In this document: positions 6,959-14,538 of the stretch, piece after piece
How the letters are laid out: each line of letters opens with the position of its first letter
How positions within the stretch are numbered: the first letter of the stretch is position 1
Assembly: GCA_047629355.1 (NCBI GenBank)
Contig: JBLHWU010000107.1
Location: 1-21,664, forward strand
Origin: CAYUNA01 sp047629355
GTDB lineage: Bacteria; Bacteroidota; Bacteroidia; Chitinophagales; Saprospiraceae
DNA length: 21,664 nucleotides
Reading direction: 5' to 3'
Position numbers and translations under genes: made by a program
Notes under the pieces: model-generated
Seen by the model: only the letters and a program-made list of their open reading frames with translations
What the model was told of the DNA's origin: nothing
The model's database searches: none

Positions 6959-9900
6959 ATGCACTCAATCTTTACTAAAAAAAGCAGCTTCCTTGCTTTC
7001 TTTCTGCTATTGGCAGGAAGTTCGATTTTTGCCCAATCGGCAGAAAATACCGCTATTCAACACCTTCGTGAAAATTTGTTAAAACTTAATTTGACAGAAG
7101 CCGACATCAATAGTTATAGGATTTCAGACGAAGTCTATACGAAACACAATGGGGTGACCTCCATTTATTTGATGCAAGAATACGAAGGCGTTGAAGTGTT
7201 CAATGCGATGATTAATGTGAATATTTTGCCCAACGGTGAAATATTGAGCATGGGTAATAAGTTTATTCCTAATCTTTTAGATAAAGTGAATGGCACGACG
7301 CCACAAATTTCAATGGAAGCGGCAATTGAAGCCGTTCAGAATAAATTTGAGATTGAAACGACTGCCCCAATTTTGGAAAAAGAACGGATTAGCGAGACGG
7401 AAGCGACTTTTAAAAATTCAGGTTTGGCTTTAGAGCCAATCAAAGTTAAGTTAAAATTTCAACCAACGGAAGACGACAAAGTGCGCTTAACTTGGAATGT
7501 ATCTTATTATGAATTGGATGCACAAAACTGGTGGAATGCTCGTGTTGATGCGATTACTGGTGAAGTTTTGCACCATCACAATCAAGTGATTCACTGTGAT
7601 TTTGGTGTGCCAGGTGAGGTTTGTCAGGAAGACCATGTGCATACGCATTCGACTATTCAAGAAAAAACGACCATGGCGCCACCGCCGACAAGTAATGGTT
7701 ATAATGTGTTTGCAATTCCATTGGAAAGCCCAAATCACGGTGACCAATCTTTAGAAATCAATCCTGCACACCCAATTGCTTCGCCTTTAGGATGGCACGA
7801 TACGGATGGACAACCAGGACATGAATTTACGATTACGAGAGGAAATAACGTGCACGCATATCACGATATTTTTGACCAAAATCAATCAGTAGGAGGAGAG
7901 CCAGACGGTGGCGATTCTTTGTTGTTTGATTTTGTTTATGATGAAGACAATACGCAACCTTATACGCAATTGGATGCGGCGACGACCAATCTTTTTTATT
8001 GGAATAATATCATTCATGATCTTTGGTATCAATATGGATTTGATGAAGGGTCAGGTAACTTTCAAGAAAATAATTATGGAAATGGTGGACAAGCTGGCGA
8101 TTATGTTCGTGCAGAAGCAATTGACGGAAGTGGAACAAATAATGCCAACTTTGCAACGCCAGAAGATGGCAATCGCCCAAGGATGCAGATGTACCTTTGG
8201 GGTGGCGGTGGCGGAACTGTTGCAGGTAATACTGTACTAATCGTTGATAGTCCTGCTACCGTAGCGGGTGAATATGAGATGACGCAAATGTCCTTTAGTG
8301 CAGAGCTTCCTTCACTTGATGACCCGATTATTTCGCAAATTGTTTTGGTGGATGATGGTGTGGCTGCGCCAAATGTGAACGATGGTTGTGAAGATATTAT
8401 CAATGGTGCAGATATTGACGGTAAAATCGCGATGGTTGACCGGGGAGATTGTCAGTTTGGATTCAAGGCTTTGGCAGCGGAACAAGCCGGCGCGATTGCA
8501 GTGATTATCTGTAATAATGTCAACAATCCGATTAATAATGGAAATACGGCTGGTACGGTCGGTGACCAAGTGACGGTTCCCGTCGTTTGGGTGAGTTTGG
8601 CAGATTGTAATACGATAAAAATGGGCTTACCAGATTTGGAAGTAACGTTTGGGGCGTCTCCTTTTGAAGTGCCAAACCCAGGGCCTACTGGACGAGATAG
8701 TGACTTGGACAATGGGGTAATTGTACACGAATATGGGCATGGAATTTCTACTCGTTTGACGGGTGGACCGAACAATAGTAATTGCTTGGGAAGTGCGGAA
8801 CAAGCAGGCGAAGGTTGGAGTGATTGGTTTGCTTTGGTGATGCAAACAACTTCTGATATGACGGCAGAGCAAGGTCGTGGAATTGGTACTTATTTGGAGT
8901 TTCAACCAATAACTGGTGGCGGAATTCGACAGTTTCGATATAGCCGTGATATGGGCGTTAATCCACATACTTACGCGGCAGTACCGAATGTAGCGCAACC
9001 ACACGGCGTTGGTTCGGTTTGGTGTGTAATGATTTGGGATTTATATTGGAATATGGTGGACAAATATGGATTTGATGAAGACTTATTTAATGGCGTTGGT
9101 GGTAACAATCTCACGATGCAATTGGTGATTGATGGATTGAAATTGCAGCCTTGTAGTCCTGATTTTACGGAAGCGCGAGATGCCATTATTGCTGCGGATA
9201 TAGCTAATAATAATGGAGACAATGTTTGTTTGATTTGGGAAACTTTTGCTCGCCGTGGTCTTGGTTTTAGTGCAAGTCCAGGTGGAAACGAAGCGTTTGA
9301 TACACCAATTTTGTGCTTTGGTGGAGTACGTGTTTTCAAATCAGCAGATGTAGCAGCAGATGCAGGTGGCAACTTGATTTATTCTTTGCAAATCGTGAAT
9401 GGTACAACGGAAGACTTACCAGAAGCAATGGTAACGGACATCTTGCCTGCTGGAATGACTTATGTGGAAGGTTCGCTTTCTTGCAATGGTTCCGTGGACA
9501 CTGGTGTGGTTACGATTCCATTTGCTAACTTAGAGAGTGAAATGTTAATTACTTGTACTTACGAAGTGACTTTGGACAATACGCCATTTTCTTATGTAGA
9601 ATTTGACGATAATTTTGAAGGTGGTAGCGGGAATTGGTTAAAGGAGAATGCTGGCGGTGATAACGATTGGAAATTCTCAGCGAATGATGCATTGAGTGGT
9701 TCATTTACTTTCTTTGCAGAAAATGTTGAGGTAGAAAGTGACCAGTATTTGTTATTGGAAGAGTCGATTATGTTGGAAGGGGCGAATCCAAGTTTTGGCT
9801 TCTGGCATTTTTATAATACTGAAGCAGCATTTGATGGTGGAGTGGTAGAAATCACAACGGACGGTGGTACAACTTGGCAAGACTTGGGACCATTGTTTAT

Positions 9901-10477
9901 ACAAAATGGCTACAATAGCACGATTTCCCCAACGGCGACTAGCGCATTAGCTGGTCGAGATGCCTTCACTGGCGATAGCGGGAATGATTATGCTCAGTCT
10001 ATCATTGATTTATCAGATTTCTCTGGTGAAACGATTCAAATTCGCTTCCGTTTTGCAACCGACGATGGCACGGCTGACGAAGGTTGGAGATTGGATGATA
10101 TTGAATTATTTGGTGCGTTTTATTCCGTTACCAATACAGCTTGTATTGTCGATGAAAATGGAGACGAACAGTGTAGTGAAGCGTCCACAGTCATTTTTGG
10201 AGAACAACCAAATGCAACGATTGACAATGAATTGGATGCGGAAATTTCTATTTATCCAAATCCTGCACAATCAAAGTTTTTTGTAAAAATGGACAATGCA
10301 CCTTCTGAAAGGGTACAACTGACTATTCGTGGAATTGATGGTCGAGTAATGCTTGTTCAGCAACGAAATGCGTTTGAAATAATGGAAATCAATGTTTCCA
10401 ATTTTAGTGCTGGTGTGTATGTAGTTGAGTTGTTGATGGAGGAAGGAATTGCAGTGCGAAAGTTGGTGGTAGAGTAG
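6959..10477 (+). CDS. Secreted M36 (fungalysin-type) zinc metallopeptidase with T9SS type A tail
   Basis: This 1172-aa extracellular endopeptidase has a signal peptide at residues 1-25 (...LLLAGSSIFA). An FTP/PepSY-like propeptide follows up to about residue 220; in this family it holds the enzyme inactive until cleaved. The M36 core carries HEYGHGISTRL, with H590 and H594 as zinc ligands and E591 as general base, and the third ligand E618 in EQAGEGWSDWF. A protease-associated (PA) domain (about 450-570, with GKIAMVDRGDCQFGFKALAA) is inserted before the active site. After the core come a DUF11-like domain (VRVFKSADVAADAGGNLIYS, near 785) and a MAM-like jelly roll (about 885-1050, FDDNFEGGSGNW to WRLDDIELFG). 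The last ~75 residues (ISIYPNPAQSKFFV to RKLVVE) are the Por-secretion type A sorting domain. It likely serves extracellular protein degradation for nutrition. All catalytic residues are present, and it is followed by its own terminators. Confidence 0.95.
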   Translation: MHSIFTKKSSFLAFFLLLAGSSIFAQSAENTAIQHLRENLLKLNLTEADINSYRISDEVYTKHNGVTSIYLMQEYEGVEVFNAMINVNILPNGEILSMGNKFIPNLLDKVNGTTPQISMEAAIEAVQNKFEIETTAPILEKERISETEATFKNSGLALEPIKVKLKFQPTEDDKVRLTWNVSYYELDAQNWWNARVDAITGEVLHHHNQVIHCDFGVPGEVCQEDHVHTHSTIQEKTTMAPPPTSNGYNVFAIPLESPNHGDQSLEINPAHPIASPLGWHDTDGQPGHEFTITRGNNVHAYHDIFDQNQSVGGEPDGGDSLLFDFVYDEDNTQPYTQLDAATTNLFYWNNIIHDLWYQYGFDEGSGNFQENNYGNGGQAGDYVRAEAIDGSGTNNANFATPEDGNRPRMQMYLWGGGGGTVAGNTVLIVDSPATVAGEYEMTQMSFSAELPSLDDPIISQIVLVDDGVAAPNVNDGCEDIINGADIDGKIAMVDRGDCQFGFKALAAEQAGAIAVIICNNVNNPINNGNTAGTVGDQVTVPVVWVSLADCNTIKMGLPDLEVTFGASPFEVPNPGPTGRDSDLDNGVIVHEYGHGISTRLTGGPNNSNCLGSAEQAGEGWSDWFALVMQTTSDMTAEQGRGIGTYLEFQPITGGGIRQFRYSRDMGVNPHTYAAVPNVAQPHGVGSVWCVMIWDLYWNMVDKYGFDEDLFNGVGGNNLTMQLVIDGLKLQPCSPDFTEARDAIIAADIANNNGDNVCLIWETFARRGLGFSASPGGNEAFDTPILCFGGVRVFKSADVAADAGGNLIYSLQIVNGTTEDLPEAMVTDILPAGMTYVEGSLSCNGSVDTGVVTIPFANLESEMLITCTYEVTLDNTPFSYVEFDDNFEGGSGNWLKENAGGDNDWKFSANDALSGSFTFFAENVEVESDQYLLLEESIMLEGANPSFGFWHFYNTEAAFDGGVVEITTDGGTTWQDLGPLFIQNGYNSTISPTATSALAGRDAFTGDSGNDYAQSIIDLSDFSGETIQIRFRFATDDGTADEGWRLDDIELFGAFYSVTNTACIVDENGDEQCSEASTVIFGEQPNATIDNELDAEISIYPNPAQSKFFVKMDNAPSERVQLTIRGIDGRVMLVQQRNAFEIMEINVSNFSAGVYVVELLMEEGIAVRKLVVE

Positions 10478-10497
10478 GATTTATGCAAGTTGTCCCG

Positions 10498-10522
10498 ACG
10501 AGGTGGGTTTCGCCCACCTCGT
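10498..10522 (+). terminator. Hairpin after the M36 peptidase
   Basis: ACGAGGTGGG (10498-10507) pairs perfectly with CCCACCTCGT (10513-10522) around a TTTCG loop, 20 bp after the stop. It is a strong GC-rich stem but is followed only by TGGTTTGA, so termination may rest on the next hairpin. Confidence 0.6.
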
Positions 10523-10554
10523 TGGTTTGACGTACAATCTGGACTTTATAAAGA

Positions 10555-10590
10555 AATGCGAATCGCTGAAAAGTGGTTCGCATTTTTTAT
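10555..10590 (+). terminator. Second, intrinsic-type terminator
   Basis: AATGCGAA (10555-10562) pairs with TTCGCATT (10577-10584), followed by a T-rich tract. The loop of 14 bases is long. Together with the hairpin at 10498 it probably ends the M36 transcript. Confidence 0.55.
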
Positions 10591-10605
10591 TTGAAAAGAA
10601 GTAGC

Positions 10606-10613
10606 TATATTTG
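10606..10613 (+). promoter_or_regulatory. Candidate -7 promoter element of a short intergenic transcript
   Basis: TATATTTG matches TAnnTTTG exactly and lies just past the terminator, upstream of the Shine-Dalgarno site at 10735. The only nearby TTTG (10590-10593) is 12 bp away, too close for a standard -33 element. A transcript from here would run through 10735-10777 and possibly on toward the Clp-type ATPase gene. Confidence 0.3.
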
Positions 10614-10734
10614 GGTTCTAAATGATTTCATTTGGTTAGAAAGTTAAAGGGTATTTGTAAACATAATCTGCCCCTCAAATTCCTTCTGTCAAATCACGTT
10701 AATCAAATAAAAATTGGCTCTTATAAAGAACTGG

Positions 10735-10777
10735 AAGGAGGTGATTTTTGATGCAAAATATCAATAAAATGCTGTAA
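10735..10777 (+). promoter_or_regulatory. Very strong Shine-Dalgarno site with an 8-codon ORF
   Basis: AAGGAGGTGAT (10735-10745) is an 11-base match to the complement of the expected 16S 3' tail (ATCACCTCCTT). It is followed after five bases by ATG and an 8-codon frame, MQNINKML, ending in TAA at 10775-10777. None of the long genes here has such a site, and Bacteroidota rarely use them. The frame starting at the GTG inside the site is also closed after eight codons. It could be a real regulatory leader, the relic of a lost gene, or chance. Confidence 0.45.
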
Positions 10778-10789
10778 ACTTTCTTTTTT

Positions 10790-10924
10790 TATATTTGAGA
10801 AGCTCGAAAATCCTAAGATTTTCGAGCTTCTCAAATATAAAACACGCTGCCTGCGGCAGCGCAGGTGGGGTTCTTGAGGGATAAAAGCGGTTTGTACAAA
10901 CCGCTTTTATCCCTCAAACTCCCT
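10790..10924 (-). repeat. Three-hairpin element, copy C (inverted)
   Basis: This is the best-paired copy, lying in reverse orientation. Stem 3 (10790-10839) has 23 perfect pairs around a CTAA loop, ending in TATATTTGAGAAG. Stem 2 (10845-10861) is CGCTGCC, TGC, GGCAGCG. Stem 1 (10874-10917) is a 44-nt perfect palindrome with inner arm GGGATAAAAGCGGTTTGT. It lies between two plus-strand genes, about 95 bp before the Clp-type ATPase start. Confidence 0.85.
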
Positions 10925-11017
10925 TTATTCTGTTATCAGAATAATTGCGGTAACTTAATATTTCTACTTCCTTCTAATAGTTATCAAGAGCCAAAAAAAT
11001 TACGCTAAAAAAGCTCA

Positions 11018-13282
11018 ATGGAAAAACTAAACTACCCACTTTTATACTATAAAATCAAGGAAAACCAATTTATCGGTATCTTGGTCGGCACGGAATTGCA
11101 AATGGTGGACACCGATTTGAAAAGTCTGAAAACGACTTTTTCAACCCACCTTACGCGACAATACAAGCGCTACGATGAATATCCTTATCTTGATTTGGAA
11201 GATGCAAAAATGAAGATGGTGGAGGTGAAAGTGCGGCCAACTTATAAAGATAATTCTGGTTCTTATCCGATGTCGAAGGCAGTGAAAGTTTCCGTTCCTT
11301 TGATTTATGGGACGACTAACCAAGGCTATTTTGAGTGTTTTTTACCGTTATTTAATGAAAGTTTTTATTACTACGATGTCAAGCAATTGGACGCTTTATC
11401 GAAGCATTTTACGACTACTTTATTGAACAATAAAACACCCGAAGAAATTTATCGACTGGTCGCTCATTCAAAGCCAAGTATGGATATGGTTGTTTTAAAA
11501 GTTCATGAAAATAGAGAAAGTGAATGGGCGTGGAATAACGAACGGAATTATGAAACCTTGGAACGATTGGCGGAAAAATTTCCTTATTCCAAGGCGATGC
11601 AAAAAAACAGCAGCGCATTTCCAGAAGCAGCGTGGGAATTGGAAGAGCAAGTGGCTGACGTGATGGAACGCATTATTGCCCAAAAAGCAAATGTATTAAT
11701 TGTTGGAAATCATGGGGTTGGGAAAAGTGCAGTGCTGCGACAGGCAATTAAAAAAATCAGTGCACAATCGAAGAAAAACAATTTAAATTACACTTTTTGG
11801 CGGATTTTGTCGCAACGAATTACGGCAAGTTCTAAATATTTGGGAGAGTGGCAAGAAGCGGTGGAAGACTTGGTTGATGACTTGAATGCCGCAAACGGTG
11901 TGCTGTGGGTGCTGGATTTGATTCGGTTATTACAAGCAGGTGGTTCAGGTGCAGAGGATAGCGTGGCGGCGTTTTTATTGCCATTTTTACAGCAGGGTAG
12001 GTTGCAGTTGGTAGGGGAGGTGACGCCTGAAGAATTGGAAAGTATGCGCCGCTTGTTGCCCGGTTTCGTAGAGAGTTTCCAGTTGGTGAAAATTGAGGAA
12101 TTGTCAGAACAAAAAATTCAAAATATCCTTCAGAAATTTGCAGATTACTCGAAACAAAATTTAAAAATAACAGTTGAGCAGGACGCTTTAAGTCTCGCGT
12201 ATCGACTTTTGTTGCGTTATTATCCTTATGAAAGTTTTCCAGGAAAAGGCGTAAAATTTTTAGGACAAACGGTGGGTGAAGCTCAATTGAACGAGTCAAA
12301 AACTATTACTAAAAAAGATGTCATTGCTAATTTTACAAAGCAAACAGGACTTCCTGAACTGTTTCTTCGCGATGATTTATTGTTGAATCAAAAAGAATTA
12401 AGTGGCTTCTTTAGCTCAAAAATTATCGGTCAACCGAAGGCGGTGGATAAGTTGACGGGCATTGTTAAAATATATAAAGCAGGCTTGAATAATCCATACA
12501 AACCCATTACGACGCTGCTTTTTGCTGGTCCAACTGGTGTTGGAAAGACTGCTTCTGCTAAAGCTCTGGCTGATTATTTTTTTGGAAAAGGGCAAAAGCG
12601 GTCGCCACTGATTCGCGTAGACATGAGTGAATTTCAGTACGCTGGGCAAATCACTCGTTTCATTGGAACAGGACGCGAACCAGGACAACTGGTGAAAGAT
12701 ATTCGGGAACGTCCATTTTCTGTTTTGCTGCTGGATGAAGTCGAAAAAGCGAACCCTGCTATCTTTGACGCCCTAATGACTGCATTTGATGAGGGGCGGA
12801 TGGTTGATGCATTCGGGCGGGTGACCAACTTTCGAAATACGATTATTATCATGACTTCCAACCTTGGCGCAAGCAGTCGGAAATCAATTGGTTACAGTCA
12901 AAATGAAGATCCAGAAAATATTTATTTATCGGCAGTAAAAAAGAATTTTCGACCAGAATTTGTCAATCGAATTGATGGAATTGTGATGTTTAATAATTTG
13001 ACAGCGAAGGATGTACGAAAAATTGCGGTGAAAGAATTGGAGGAAGTTAAAAAAAGAGAAGGTATTGTTAAACAGAATCTGACGCTAACTTTCACGGATA
13101 AAGTGGTTGATTATTTATCGAAAATTGGTTTTGATGAACGCTATGGTGCGCGACCGTTGCAGCGGGCCTTGGAAGATGAAATTGTGAAGCCGATTTCTGC
13201 CTGGTTGTTGAATCATTCGGATTTGGAAGGGAAGAAGGTTAGGGTGGATTTTGATGGGAAATTGAAGATTAAGGTGGTTTAA
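11018..13282 (+). CDS. Divergent Clp/Hsp100-type AAA+ ATPase with two ATPase modules
   Basis: This 754-aa protein resembles ClpA/ClpB unfoldases but departs from them. Residues 1-205 are an unrecognised N-terminal region without the Clp_N repeat. Ring 1 has Walker A GNHGVGKS (230-237) and a KYLGEW pore-like loop (273-278). Its Walker B ends D300-L301 where ClpB has DE, and VESFQ (351-355) replaces the arginine-finger ERRFQ. No coiled-coil middle domain follows. Ring 2 has Walker A GPTGVGKT (504-511), Walker B LLLDEVEKA with D573/E574, TSNLGA sensor 1, arginine finger FVNR651 and sensor 2 GARPLQRAL from 710. The pore segment, however, is RFIGTGREPGQL (about 547-558) instead of the usual RLIGAPPGYVGYEEGG. 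Ring 1 may therefore be structural and ring 2 the motor, with unusual substrate handling. No IGF/L loop for ClpP is obvious. No T6SS genes are nearby, so a ClpV role has no support. Function unknown. Confidence 0.88.
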   Translation: MEKLNYPLLYYKIKENQFIGILVGTELQMVDTDLKSLKTTFSTHLTRQYKRYDEYPYLDLEDAKMKMVEVKVRPTYKDNSGSYPMSKAVKVSVPLIYGTTNQGYFECFLPLFNESFYYYDVKQLDALSKHFTTTLLNNKTPEEIYRLVAHSKPSMDMVVLKVHENRESEWAWNNERNYETLERLAEKFPYSKAMQKNSSAFPEAAWELEEQVADVMERIIAQKANVLIVGNHGVGKSAVLRQAIKKISAQSKKNNLNYTFWRILSQRITASSKYLGEWQEAVEDLVDDLNAANGVLWVLDLIRLLQAGGSGAEDSVAAFLLPFLQQGRLQLVGEVTPEELESMRRLLPGFVESFQLVKIEELSEQKIQNILQKFADYSKQNLKITVEQDALSLAYRLLLRYYPYESFPGKGVKFLGQTVGEAQLNESKTITKKDVIANFTKQTGLPELFLRDDLLLNQKELSGFFSSKIIGQPKAVDKLTGIVKIYKAGLNNPYKPITTLLFAGPTGVGKTASAKALADYFFGKGQKRSPLIRVDMSEFQYAGQITRFIGTGREPGQLVKDIRERPFSVLLLDEVEKANPAIFDALMTAFDEGRMVDAFGRVTNFRNTIIIMTSNLGASSRKSIGYSQNEDPENIYLSAVKKNFRPEFVNRIDGIVMFNNLTAKDVRKIAVKELEEVKKREGIVKQNLTLTFTDKVVDYLSKIGFDERYGARPLQRALEDEIVKPISAWLLNHSDLEGKKVRVDFDGKLKIKVV

Positions 13283-13332
13283 ATTTCTGAAATTATTTTA
13301 AAGGAGTTTGAGGCAACCAGCAAAACCTATTT

Positions 13333-13684
13333 CAATGAATCAGAAATAGCCGCCTATCTAAAGCAAAGGGAGTTTGAGTGGTAAAAAAGGTTTTATAAAA
13401 AACCTTTTTTACCACTCAAGAACCACCACTCGCCTCGCCGCAGGCGAGGCGCACTGTTTGTTTTGAGGCTCGAAAACCTTATGATTTTCTCGCTTTTCAA
13501 ATATCAAGTTAAGTAACGGTAAAATAATTAAGTCCGCCAACTAACAACGTTTCTTTTGTTCTTTTTCTCCACTTCGGTCGAAGTGGAGAAAAAGAACAAA
13601 AGAAATACTTGGTAGTTGGCGGACTTATTTTTTTACCGTCACTAAGTAGATAGTTATTTAAGGTTTATTATTGCACTACTCATT
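13333..13684 (+). repeat. Three-hairpin element, copy D, interrupted by P1
   Basis: The left flank CAATGAATCAGAAATA matches copy A. Stem 1 is 13374-13419 (21 perfect pairs, inner arm TGGTAAAAAAGGTTTT). Stem 2 is 13431-13451 (CGCCTCGCC, GCA, GGCGAGGCG). Stem 3 is about 13465-13497 and imperfect. Homology with copy A breaks off near 13512 and resumes at ATAGTTATTTAAGG (13650); the 130-bp palindrome P1 fills the gap. The element lies between converging genes and runs up to the DUF547 stop codon. Confidence 0.8.
13513..13642. mobile_element. P1: 130-bp near-perfect palindromic insertion
   Basis: The inner arms 13550-13576 and 13579-13605 are 27 bp each and perfectly complementary, with a 2-base centre. 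The outer arms 13530-13543 and 13613-13626 are 14 bp each and perfect (AAGTCCGCCAACTA / TAGTTGGCGGACTT). Short unequal spacers separate inner and outer arms. The termini are GTAACGGTAAAA and the matching TTTTACCGTCAC. Both flanks carry TAA, a possible 3-bp target duplication. No protein is encoded, so it would need a transposase supplied elsewhere. Confidence 0.75.
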
Positions 13685-14523
13685 CAATCCCCATTCAATC
13701 CCCATTCATAATCCATAAATTCCACCTCTGCATCAGCCTCAATTTTAATCGAACTATACTGATTTAAAAACTCAACTATCGTCCCTTTTTTTATAAAATC
13801 AGGCTCAAACCAATTGAAAATAGGGGAGATGCGAACTGCTTTTTCTGAAATAATATTCTTTGCTGTATTGTTAACAAAACCAACTGACACTTCTTGCAAC
13901 TGAGCGTCCAAACGTTCAGGAACATAAGCCTCATTCAGCAGTTTTGGACAAGAAACGGAAGCGCAATTAATCGCAAAATGAATACGCGGCTCATTGAATT
14001 GCTTCCGCAAAATATCATGTTCAATTGTATTCAAATCAAAGTCAACGCCACCAATTTTAAAGAATTTAATGTCCCAAGCAGAATTCACCATCGTCAAACT
14101 GCCGCCAATATCTTTAATAGATTTGACGGGCTGATGTTGGAGAATTAAATCAATGGTAAACGCATTGTAAGCATTAATCCAATAGGCAAGTTGTGCTGCT
14201 TCTGTCCAGCTATTTTTATCAGGAGGATTGTCTGTTAAGCGTTTTAAATAGGAACGAAATAAGTCAAAGTTCTCTGAAAACCCTTGATAATTTACGTTTC
14301 CATTTTTGGTGACATTTTGATTCAATAATTCATTGAAAATATCGTGATTGGATGCAGTCGAAACGCTTTTTATTTCCGCTAAATCAACTTGATTGGCTGT
14401 CCAATTCTTATAAGTCGTCAACAAGCGCAAACCCAAGGTATTGATATTCATGGATAGCAAAATTAAAACAAGAATGATTAAAATGCCGAGGAACCCAAGG
14501 CAACCTTTTTTATGAAATTTCAT
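13684..14523 (-). CDS. DUF547 domain protein, membrane-anchored
   Basis: This 279-aa protein has one N-terminal membrane segment (residues ~8-26, GCLGFLGILIILVLILL) with a short basic cytoplasmic end, so most of it should face the periplasm. Residues ~60-260 form a DUF547 domain, shown by LAYWINAYNAFTI, IKFFKIGGVDFDLNTIEHDILR, RIHFAINCASVSCPKL and the terminal FNWFEPDF. The family resembles papain-like folds, and its conserved Cys/His residues are present (NCASVSC), but no biochemical role is established to my knowledge. The gene follows the secreted orphan gene with a 15-bp gap, so the two are probably cotranscribed. A 12-bp tandem duplication sits at the stop codon (13681-13704). Confidence 0.88.
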   Translation of the reverse strand: MKFHKKGCLGFLGILIILVLILLSMNINTLGLRLLTTYKNWTANQVDLAEIKSVSTASNHDIFNELLNQNVTKNGNVNYQGFSENFDLFRSYLKRLTDNPPDKNSWTEAAQLAYWINAYNAFTIDLILQHQPVKSIKDIGGSLTMVNSAWDIKFFKIGGVDFDLNTIEHDILRKQFNEPRIHFAINCASVSCPKLLNEAYVPERLDAQLQEVSVGFVNNTAKNIISEKAVRISPIFNWFEPDFIKKGTIVEFLNQYSSIKIEADAEVEFMDYEWGLNGD

Positions 14524-14538
14524 CTTTTTTGAAAATTA

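Noticed and set aside
7487..9528. Several frames of 70-130 codons overlapping the M36 gene
   Set aside because: They are antisense or shifted frames of a well-supported gene with intact catalytic motifs.
13301..13313. Nested extra copy start (AAGGAGTTTGAGG) just after the Clp-type gene
   Set aside because: Only 13 bases match the left border of the element, with no stem following; too short to call.
4810..13500. Three-hairpin elements as integron attC sites
   Set aside because: attC sites have variable imperfect stems too, but they flank short same-direction cassettes next to an integrase. Here the copies are in both orientations, kilobases apart among long housekeeping genes, and no integrase is visible.
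4810..13500. Repeats as a CRISPR array
   Set aside because: The copies are 2-4 kb apart, internally palindromic, and have no regular spacers or cas genes.
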